Assembly (NCBI GenBank): GCA_000934455.1
Contig: KN890114.1
Coordinates: 1-29,037, forward strand
Length of the DNA: 29,037 nucleotides
DNA from: Apostichopus parvimensis
Lineage: Eukaryota > Echinodermata > Holothuroidea > Aspidochirotida > Stichopodidae
Direction: 5' to 3'
Part shown: positions 20,901 through 29,037 of the stretch, piece by piece
Position numbering within the stretch: position 1 is the first letter of the stretch
Layout: each line of letters opens with the position of its first letter
Notes under the pieces: generated by a model
Told to the model about the DNA's origin: nothing
Database searches by the model: none
The model's input: the letters and a program-made list of their open reading frames with translations, nothing else
Made by a program: the position numbers and the translations under genes

Positions 20901-23900
20901 AGGCAAAATGGTTGACAAATGGCTTTGTTCACCTAGTTGGGACAGTTTTTTTTGTTTCTTTACTGTTGTGTATTTATATGTCCAGTGTCTAAACATTGAC
21001 CAAGTCAGACTCTGAGCAATATCAATACCATGTTTCTATCAGATTGATAAAGTTATAAACAGTTTGTACTGTCAGCACAACTGCTTTGAAGCATGGTATG
21101 ACAGGACAGTGACAATTACTATACATGTATATTGTCCCAGCTGACTGCTTTGTTATTGAATGCATTTTCACTGATCACGTAATAGCAAGTCTATAACATC
21201 ATCCAAAATGGTGACTTAACATTGATTGTACAGAATACTGTACCTGGTTGTACCAAACATTTTCTACATGTACTGTATGAGAGGGTTTCCTCCACACAAA
21301 AACTAAAAACAAACCCAATACATTACAATAATTGAATGAATGAATCTCTGTTGATGAGAATATTTCAAAGTATTAAACTTTATTGCTAGTTGGTTGCTAT
21401 GGAGGTTCGTCAGTTATTTACAGAGAGTCGTGACTACAATGTTGCTATTAGGAACCCTTTTGCTGATGTCCTGCTATCCATTGCTTTAACACCATTGCAT
21501 GGTTTACACAGTTGTGTTGTCCTTTTTCATTGCTTTAACACTGTTGCATGTTGTATACAACATTGGTGTTTAATTCATGTCACCACTGATGATTAATTAA
21601 TCCACATTGCAGGTGTAGTCATATATATTTATCTATACTAATAACATATGTCATTTTAAACTGTTGTCAATTGTATGTTGGTACATGTTTCAGTGATCAT
21701 AATGGAAGTCAACAAACTCCATCATAAAAACCAGTATTCTAAAGGAGTCTATTTTACTCCCATCCCCTTACCATTTTAATGGTGATAAGTACATCAAATA
21801 CTTCAATCTTTTATGAGAGAGACTTTATTTGATACAATCCTGGACACAGATCTTTAAAATTGACCATTAGCAACCTTTTGCATTTGACAATGCAGTTTGT
21901 CATCCTGACCTCTTTTTAGACTTTTCAGAACCACAGAGGTTTACGATTCTCTAGGTTAGATTTGTCATAGAGCTGGGACCTTCCATTTTGATCAGTGTTT
22001 CATAAATGGTATTATTTTAAGTTATAACCATATTTATCAATTATAACTAGATTTATGCTGAAAGATATTGCCTGTGATCTACACTATGCTGAATGGTGAA
22101 AGCAACTTAAGAATAACGTAACAAGCTTTCTGGTTGCCCAGCTTTCCATCATCCATTTAACTTACGTGACTGTACGCACAGTATAGCAATCAGTGATAAA
22201 CATACCTATATAATCATGGACTAATACAGGTAAAAATGTTCTTGCCTAGTTTGATTTAATATATTTGTGTTTTTGACAAAAAATGAGCAAACAATTCCTA
22301 TATTGTCTGTTTTAGTGATGCCAAAAACCCATGAGAAGTGATTAAGAAACAAAAAACCTTTCAAGCAAACTTGAAAAGGCTTGAATTTTTTTTTTCCTTC
22401 TTCAAAGAAAGATCATGGACTTTAATCATTGGCAATTAAACTTTAATCAATGCACAAACAAAAATATCACAAATAGAAGTTTGCTGTCATTTTATCTAAA
22501 CTGACACATTATATTTATCTGATAAAAAGAAAATGAACTCATCCTCATGTAATATCTGTATCTTGGTGCCTGATCAGAGGTCGATTAGACGAAGGCTACA
22601 ATAAATGAATGCATTCATGAACAACTTTGCAACAACACTCAGTTGAAACTACAGTAGGACAATAAAATATTGAAAATATATTGTAGATGTGCTCTGCAGC
22701 ATAGTTAATTAGTCAGCTATCAACAATGTTATACTTTATTTTTTTCAAAACTTTGACACTGTTATTTTAATTTGTAACTTCTATGGTGCTAAATGTTAGT
22801 CCGTCTCAAAAATATAGTCACTCAGGGGAAAGCAGGTAACCAGGGACGACAGCAAGAATAGGAGGTTGATAGTAAAGATGTTGAGAAAGAACGAAGGTGT
22901 GTGGTTATGAATGGTTTTAGTATCAAATATCTGTAGAGAATGTTGTTGAAGAACAGGGGAAAGTACAGGGGGGAGGGGGGAGATTGAAGGTTTTTCCACT
23001 TGCTTTGTGGCAGCTTGTAGTCATCTTGACAACTAGAGAATTTTTTTTTATTACAATCCTAGCAGTAGCAAAAGGTTTGTTTAGTACTAATATCACATCT
23101 AATGTAAATAAGACAGTACTCATTTGCAAAGTCCAAACCATATATTGTAGCATTTATTAAACTGCAGAGAAATGCTTGCTATTCAGCCGAGCCAAGTTTT
23201 AGCATATTTTAATGTAAGATTTGACGACTCTCATGAGGAGATTACTGTGAGTAGGAAATTAAAATGTAGGCTGCTATATAAATACATGTGGTTATTTTGA
23301 AATAAAGACAAGAGGAAATATTGATGTGCTAATTATTAACCAAGTAGGTCCAGAGATCAATTTTTGATTCTTACTTCCCCAGGTTCATGTTATTGAGTAA
23401 ATTGCCTCTTATTACAGGTAATGTACATTATGACATATATTCCATTTGTAAATTTATTCTATACCTTTCTAAGCATTATCTTTGCCAAGTTAAACAAGCT
23501 GGGGTTTTCAAAGTGGAACCTTGAGATTCAACAGAGACATTCAGTCACAGGTAACCATCTGCAACCCACCAGTTGATTTCCTGCTTGATAAGCCTAATTA
23601 TCTCTCAGCTAAATTATCTCTCCCCCCCCCCAAAAAAAAAAACAGACTTGTTGGTAGCATTGCATACCGTAGCTTCCTGTCGCCTTTCCCGTATCGGAAG
23701 AAAAAGTACAAAGAAATGATTTTTGTTCCCGTGAAATGTTTGCAGAGCTTATGCTCTTGTTGACAATCCCTCGCGCTGAAACATGAAAAACGGATAACGA
23801 AAAAATTTCACAACCTGTGACACTGAAAGTCTGTGACGTGCCGATGCCGTTAAATCTCAAGGTTCCCATTCTATGCAACCTTATTTCGCACAAACGTCAC

Positions 23901-23908
23901 AGGAATGG
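17926..23908. other. Intergenic DNA, no gene recognised
   Basis: AT-rich sequence with scattered low-complexity DNA. There is a run of 13 G (20098-20110), a 49-bp-spaced pair of CATTGCTTTAACAC repeats (21479 and 21528), a G-rich patch near 22968-22981, and C10 followed by A11 (23622-23642). A 97-codon - strand frame (19555-19848) has no recognisable family. It could be an eroded mobile-element fragment. Confidence 0.4.
19373..19435. repeat. 12-bp inverted repeat around a 39-base spacer
   Basis: CTTACGGTTTCC (19373-19384) is the exact reverse complement of 19424-19435. The right arm contains CC|GTAAGT, and the spacer contains TTTTTCAG, so the structure also resembles splice sites around a 27-base segment (19404-19430). 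No function is claimed. Confidence 0.55.
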
Positions 23909-23935
23909 TCACATAGGGATCTGCAAACACCTATG

Positions 23936-24008
23936 TGATGGATAGCTCAGCTGGGAAGGGTTTAGGACTTGAAAATCCAGAGGGCACTGGTTTGAATTTT
24001 GTTCTAGC
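23936..24008 (+). repeat. tRNA-derived SINE head or tRNA pseudogene
   Basis: TAGCTCAGCTGG (23943-23954) matches the polymerase III A box and GGTTTGAATTT (23989-23999) is a degenerate B box (expected GGTTCGAATCC). Between them, AGGACTTGAAAATCCAG resembles the anticodon arm of a tRNA-Ser with loop CTTGAAA (anticodon TGA) but has one extra A. The acceptor arms do not pair and the T arm is mutated, so it is not a working tRNA gene. A 9-bp hairpin (TCACATAGG at 23909 with CCTATGTGA at 23930) directly precedes and overlaps it. The boundary of any SINE body downstream is not visible. Confidence 0.55.
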
Positions 24009-24650
24009 CAAATAAAAAACCCTCTGAATGACCCTGTTTCAACCTTTTTTGTTAAGATTCTGTGGCAATGACTTGAGGAAGCTTCCTGTATTACAGTAAA
24101 TTCCCTTTGTGCAATGCCTTGTAGGGCCATTGTTTTCAAACAATTTTTGTGCAATGTTTTAAGGTGTTTTTATTCATTACTTTCTCTATGCAATTTTAGC
24201 TACGGTGGTGGATTTTGCAAAGGTAGCAACTAGCAAGCCGCTTCAGAATTTTTCTGGATTATTTTGACTTACTGTTGTGATATCACAACGTGATGGAAGT
24301 TTTGCTTCTGTTGATATGACATTGACCACTGTTTAACGTGCGATCAAAGCAATCTACCTTTATATCGGATTGCAAATTATGTTCAGCATAAAATACATAT
24401 CTTTAAGGTCAAAGTAACAATGATTTAATAAATTTATGAAGATAGTATTGCAGGTTAGTAGGTCTATTGAAATGAAGGGTTATCCATCTCACTTAATGAC
24501 TTTAACAATAGAGCCAAGTTTATTATCAAATTTCATGTTAATGATGTGGTTAATTAATTAATTGCATGTCTGTAGATTTGTTTTAATTTTCATACTTACC
24601 TCATTGGTACTGATGTCACTAACACACTAATGGAATATAAAGGGAATTAA

Positions 24651-24878
24651 AGGAGCATTCTGCATTTTAAATATATACTAAACAGAGAAAGATACATCTT
24701 TTTGACAGTTATTGTCAGTGTACGAGATTTACATCAAAGGTTCAGATATTTTTCCAGTGGTTTCTAATGGTAAAATTTGTAATAATTTAGGAAAAATAGG
24801 GAGGACGTGTTTAACAATGGAGAGACTCCCAGAACACTAATTCAAACATAAGACAGAGAAAAGCAGCAGTGTGCTCCT
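24651..24878. mobile_element. TTAA-flanked MITE, 228 bp
   Basis: TTAA at 24647-24650 and at 24879-24882 flank terminal inverted repeats AGGAGCA (24651-24657) and TGCTCCT (24872-24878). Weaker pairing continues inward (TTCTGC against GCAGCAGTG). Duplication of TTAA is the hallmark of piggyBac and Kolobok type elements. There is no coding capacity, so it would depend on a transposase elsewhere. Confidence 0.68.
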
Positions 24879-24882
24879 TTAA

Positions 24883-26525
24883 TCGAAACACAACCATGTA
24901 GCTTCATTTGGTATAATATGTTTAAAAAATTTCTTCATTTTATAAATTTGATTCATGGGTTGGCTTTTTTTAATCGTTAACTTTAAAAAAAAAATTCTAA
25001 ACATTTTTACATCATTTCAATGCATGCTACATTGTATTTGTAATGACCTCATTAATTAATAATAAGAAATCTGTTTATATAAAGCTTAAAGTGGGGGAGG
25101 GTCTGAATTCGAGCTACTGTATATGTATATTAATGGCATGACTTATTAATATTAATGCAGTCTAAATTATCATCTAGCTTAAAAATAAAAGTTGGTAGTT
25201 TACGTGGCAACTCAAGTGTATACAGATATATGTATATTTTGTGGGGAGGGGGGGGGGGGGGGTTGGAGTGCATGTTTTCTACAAAAAAAAAATAAAAAAA
25301 TTATTGATGCTGAAATTTATCTTGCCAGAGGATTCTCATTAGAATCAGTTTATGTGGGAGCACGATGTTACTCATAACAAAAGGTTAATTGTTTGATTTA
25401 CCGATTGTTACTGAGACCATTGTTCTGTCCAGATGCAGAAACACCAAAGTGTGCTTTGGTCATGGGAAGGGGTGTGGGGTGAGGTGCTTTCCATTGTGCT
25501 TGGCAAAACTATTAATCAAGTTGTTGTGTCATTAAAATTGTTTAAATTTTGCTAATTGGGTGTTTTCAAATGGTAGTATCCATTCCACACAGGATTCTTA
25601 TGCTGAGAAAGTTATCTAGTTTATGTGTGAATGTCACATGGCTTAGGTAAATTAAAGACCCAACTGTAGGGTTTTTAGGGTGCTATTGAAATCTTGACTT
25701 CATAATTCATGAGGATAAAATGTTTACAAAGATCCATGGAAATGCGGGGACTGGTGTTGTAAGCTTTATGGTTTCGCTCATGACAGGGTCTTCTTTTTTA
25801 TTGCTCATCATAAGAATATTAATATTCGGTTTACTGTATGTTCTGTCATGCTTGTATATCATTTTACATATCTGTCCATATTACATACTGTATATTTATA
25901 TACTAGCATTAACAATGAACCATACATGTATATATATATATATAGATGGGTTACCACATCCATTCTTTTTGGTCTAATCATGTTCACATTATTAGTTACA
26001 TACAGTATGCAAGGGTTTCTGTTTATTTTTCACCTGTTCAAAATTTGTGATATAAATGTGAGTGCAAAAATTTTTTGCTAGATAAAACTTTGCTCGGTAG
26101 TTCTCTCTTTATTGCACAGTTTGCCTAGTTATTGTTACCTTTTCCTTCCTTACACTTTGTTTCTTCTACCTGGCTTTTTTTTGTCTTTTCTTTTCCTATT
26201 TTGTTCTTCTTTTTTTCTCTCCAATTTTTACTAATATCCCCCAGAGCTACATCAGCTTATAGTAATCTCACTAACCAACATATTCACATGATATAAATAT
26301 ATATATATACCATCATCTACATTAATATTAACTGTACTCACATGATACAAAACATTATTGCAATTAACTTTAAATAACACAAACAATTAAAAAATATTCT
26401 CAATTTATAGCCATAAGTGTATTTATTTCTCTTCCATTAACTACCTTACTTGCCATTTTCATCAGCAATTGGGTGAAGACAGGGTTATGGGGATGGCAAT
26501 TTCCAAAGCAAGGGAGGAGAGAGTA
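24883..26525. other. Intergenic DNA, no gene recognised
   Basis: AT-rich, including a G-rich run (GGGG-A-G15, 25243-25262) next to an A-rich run, a (TA)n stretch near 25928-25943 and T-rich tracts near 26170-26220. Short frames at 25720-26081 have low-complexity hydrophobic or Tyr/Ile content and are not convincing. Confidence 0.45.
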
Positions 26526-26531
26526 TTTATT
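26526..26531 (-). other. AATAAA polyadenylation signal for the convergent - strand gene
   Basis: Reads AATAAA on the - strand, about 75 bases after the stop of the candidate terminal exon, giving a short 3' UTR. Confidence 0.4.
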
Positions 26532-26605
26532 TTGAAAAAGCGAGCACAGAAAGAGAAATTTAGATGAGAATGCATCATTATTCAAATGATGCTGTTTGGA
26601 CCATA

Positions 26606-26716
26606 TCAAAACCATCGGCCTGTGTAGAACTTTTGATCGGGATAGTAGTCCAAGATCATCAGGTCGTAGTCCGAGAAGACCCCCCAGAGGTTACACTTTG
26701 TTGTGGACACTTGTTT
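26606..26716 (-). CDS. Candidate terminal coding exon of an unrecognised - strand gene
   Basis: On the - strand, TTCACTCAG (AG at 26717-26718) opens a 111-base segment encoding 36 residues and a TGA stop. It starts KQVSTTKCNLWGVF and ends FYTGRWF. Third codon positions are markedly C/G-rich in an AT-rich region (for example GTC TTC TCG GAC TAC GAC CTG ATG ATC). Content is aromatic and acidic with no low complexity, which looks like genuine coding sequence. CTGAC, a branch-point match, lies about 35 bases before the acceptor, and a poly(A) signal follows. The + strand frame over the same bases (26564-26785) looks less natural. I do not recognise the protein. Confidence 0.5.
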   Translation of the reverse strand, partial: KQVSTTKCNLWGVFSDYDLMILDYYPDQKFYTGRWF

Positions 26717-26808
26717 CTGAGTGAACACATATTGATGGTCGTAAATGTCAGTTACAGTAGTTTCATATACAATGTAAAGGTGTGATTGTTTTTGTCAAGA
26801 ATGGAGTC

Positions 26809-27621
26809 TGTAATATAACTAGCTGCTATATTCCAGTGAGTAGACAAACTTTGGTGTGAATGTTTCAGTTATTATTTGGCTTACTCTAGATAGTGTTTAT
26901 TAGTGGATCCAAGCCGGTCACTATTTTAACTGAAACCTACTGTTTGCTAGCATTTTATTTTATGTGTATGTTTGGAGGTATGTTGGTATGTTATTTCTCT
27001 TAGCACTTGCACTGTAAGTAAACTATTGCTTATCAGTGAAATTATGTTTGTAAGTTTGAGATGCTGAGTTGTCATGTACAGGTAGAAATGCAAAAGAATT
27101 AAACCAAAGAGGATACTCCATACTTATTAATTAGCTCTAGTTAGTAGGTACCTTTACACTAACTGTAGTTAAAAGGTACCTTTACACTAATATTGTGTAA
27201 GCAAATTAGCAGAACTATGTGTACAAAATAGGGTAACATTAAGTTCTTTTCTTTTAGTTCATGATGAAAGTTTAAGATTTATGTCAGGTCAGCAGAGGTC
27301 AAATTCTGAAAGCATAAACATGACCACTCGCTAAAGTAAAGCTGAGTCAATCCAATGACAATTGAGTTAAATGTTAAAGGTATTTATTTTTTTATATTTT
27401 TCTTAGCATACGTCATATTAAGTTAAAAAGTCAAGAGGCAACACATGCTTTAAAATTCCTAACAGGTGACCATATTATGAAGAAGTTATATTGTTAACAC
27501 ATGACATTGATATCAACAAATAACATTGCAATGTGAAGCAGATTAGTTTATCAAGACAACAGTATTACATTTAAATAAATCAAGTACATACCAGTCACAG
27601 GGAATAATGTATCCAGTAATT
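26809..27621. other. Probable intron of the - strand gene, nothing recognised
   Basis: AT-rich sequence. A short direct repeat, AGGTACCTTTACACTAA, occurs at about 27147 and 27173. No exon-like segment was found. Confidence 0.35.
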
Positions 27622-28016
27622 CAGCATACACAATACATACATCATAGACAATACATACATACACAATACATCATACACAATATATACATCATAGACAATA
27701 CATACATACACAATCAGATCGTAGACAATACATACATCTACATACAAACTACACACTTCATACACAATACATACATCATACACAATATATACATCATACA
27801 CAATACATCCATTATTTCCAATAGATGCATCAAACACAACTATACAATGCATACATTATATCTTATATATATATATAAACATACACACTACATCATACAA
27901 AATATGTATGTCATACAAAAAAATACATCAAACACAATACAGACATCATACACAATGCATACATTATACCTAATATAAACATACACAATGCATACATCAT
28001 GCACAAAACATATATA
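27622..28016. repeat. Cryptic minisatellite, unit roughly ACATCATACACAATACAT
   Basis: About 390 bases are built from variable copies of CATACATCATACACAATA-like units of 16-20 bases, with interspersed (ATAC)n and (TA)n. The phase drifts, so it is a degenerate array. Long open frames on both strands (27595-27852 and 27607-27978) are products of the repeat (Tyr/Ile/His-rich) and are not genes. Confidence 0.85.
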
Positions 28017-28162
28017 TAAATAAACACAGAATCAAGATACAAGCAGTTCAACTATACAGTCAACAATCTGATAATGATATTCACTCATGATGCATCATCT
28101 CATTCACGTTGACTGAAAGTAAACCTCCATCAATCTTGATAGAATGATTAATACAATAATAC

Positions 28163-28214
28163 CTGCTCCAACATATCATTAGTTGATATGGATTCTGCCT
28201 CTCTTAGTATCTCT
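28163..28214 (-). CDS. Candidate internal exon of the - strand gene
   Basis: On the - strand, AGCCTAG|AGAGATAC begins and GAGCAG|GTATTA ends a 52-base open segment. With the two bases carried from the exon at 28676-28591 it reads LEILREAESISTNDMLEQ, a charged helical sequence. It ends in phase 0, which fits the terminal exon at 26716. An upstream AG (CCTTCCAG, exon start 28222) is also usable for phase 0 but would not join the other candidate. More exons could lie between. Confidence 0.35.
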
Positions 28215-28590
28215 CTAGGCTTCTGGAAGGATTACTGAGTTCTCAAGTACTGTACACAAAATGTATATAAACGGTTACTGTAGATTCTGACAGAAACAAA
28301 TTGGTCTACTATGGCTGTTTCTTCCCAATTTATTCTTTTCCAAGGAAAACTAAATGTAAAATGTGATTACATCAATGGTTTTGCATAAACTATGTTACAA
28401 GTTACAAGTAAATTAACATTTTGTCTATATTAGCCACGACTTAAAAGAACCGAGGAGTTTTCTCAATACATAGATCTTGTGAACTTGAGGCTTAAGTATC
28501 CGGTATCGTTTGGAATCCAGACAGTTATTATGTAGAATTGGGTCCCAAAAGAGGTATTTTCAGTCGTGGGATGTAGTTATAAACACTCAC

Positions 28591-28676
28591 AGTTCAATCT
28601 TAATTCTTAAAAACAACTCATAGGACTTCAAGAAACTTTTATAGTTGGTGTAGGGTTTTCTTCCGTCCCGCAATGT
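28591..28676 (-). CDS. Candidate upstream exon of the - strand gene
   Basis: On the - strand, a strong pyrimidine tract and acceptor, TTTTGCTTTTAGCAG, opens an 86-base segment. It ends at AACT|GTGAGT, where +1 to +6 match the donor consensus. One frame is open throughout (TLRDGRKPYTNYKSFL…), ending with two extra bases. This phase is what the exon at 28214 needs. The gene would continue beyond the right edge. Product unknown. Confidence 0.33.
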
Positions 28677-28857
28677 CTGCTAAAAGCAAAATATCTTTCG
28701 AAATCTACTTGCGTATGTGATTAGGTGATGGCTTCAGTGCAAGAAAGGTGCTTAAATTTTTAAAGAAAGGAAATTCTGCAGATGCTGTTAATGTATTTTA
28801 CATAAATTGTAAAGTCTGTTAATGAGGGATTATCAGGTATTGGAACAAAATTGAAGT

Positions 28858-29037
28858 CCAACCTATAATGTACAACACATTGAAATCCAACCTATAATGT
28901 ACAGCACATTGAAATCCAACCTATAATGTACAACACATTGACATCCAACATATATAAATGTACAACACATTGAAATCCAATCTTTAATGTGCAACACATT
29001 GAAATCCAATCTTTAATGTACAGCACATTGAAATTCA
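28858..29037. repeat. 29-bp tandem repeat, six copies, running off the window
   Basis: Units of CCAACCTATAATGTACAACA plus CATTGAAAT repeat six times. Five units are 29 bases and the fourth is 32 bases because of a small insertion (CATATATAAATG). Units 5 and 6 share CCAATCTTTAATG, so they descend from a common variant. Spacing is head-to-tail with no unique spacers. Confidence 0.88.

Noticed and set aside
23936-24008. Functional tRNA-Ser(TGA) gene
   Set aside because: Acceptor arms do not pair, the anticodon stem has an extra base and the B box is mutated.
27595-27978. 85- and 123-codon frames on opposite strands
   Set aside because: Both are translations of the ACATCATACACAAT minisatellite.
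28858-29037. CRISPR-like repeat array
   Set aside because: Units are head-to-tail with no unique spacers, and the genome is animal.

Overview
This window is eukaryotic, from an animal genome. It is AT-rich, has GT-AG introns and carries many non-autonomous transposons, minisatellites and homopolymer runs. Two genes can be named from their protein sequence. Both are closest in gene structure and residue motifs to animal orthologues. One BICD gene in a long-intron, repeat-rich setting suggests an invertebrate, and an invertebrate deuterostome such as an echinoderm is my best guess. That placement is inference; no rRNA or mitochondrial marker is present.

Layout. Bases 1-90 look like the 3' end of a retroposon with hairpins and a CATA tail. 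TRMT10C (mitochondrial tRNA m1R9 methyltransferase, a subunit of animal mitochondrial RNase P) is a single coding exon at 510-2009 on the + strand, with a poly(A) signal at 2156. The 2.9 kb to the next gene contains a 384-bp hAT-like MITE (2981-3364) and a long polypyrimidine tract (4140-4515).

A Bicaudal-D orthologue (dynein/dynactin adaptor) follows on the + strand. It has three coding exons, 4915-5142, 13532-13873 and 14694-16511, all joined in phase 0 to give 795 residues. Intron 1 (8.4 kb) holds tandem duplications, a 38-bp perfect foldback element and a 2985-bp DNA transposon (8510-11494). That transposon has matching terminal repeats and nine internal copies of GTGACGGACGTAC, and a second element is nested inside it. 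Intron 2 ends in a 49-bp minisatellite that runs almost to the 3' splice site. The last BICD exon contains a strong in-frame donor (16365) where vertebrate BICD2 also has alternative C-termini; read through, it encodes a Pro/Tyr-rich tail.

From 16512 to about 26500 I see BICD 3' UTR and intergenic DNA, with a tRNA-derived SINE-like segment (about 23936-24008) and a TTAA-flanked MITE (24651-24878). On the - strand, three phase-compatible exon candidates (28676-28591, 28214-28163, 26716-26606) suggest the 3' end of a convergent gene that I do not recognise. A cryptic minisatellite (27622-28016) lies in its last intron. A 29-bp tandem repeat runs off the right edge (28858-29037).

The two named genes share a strand but not a pathway (mitochondrial tRNA processing and cytoplasmic dynein transport), so nothing suggests an operon-like relation. 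No bacterial, viral or CRISPR system was seen.
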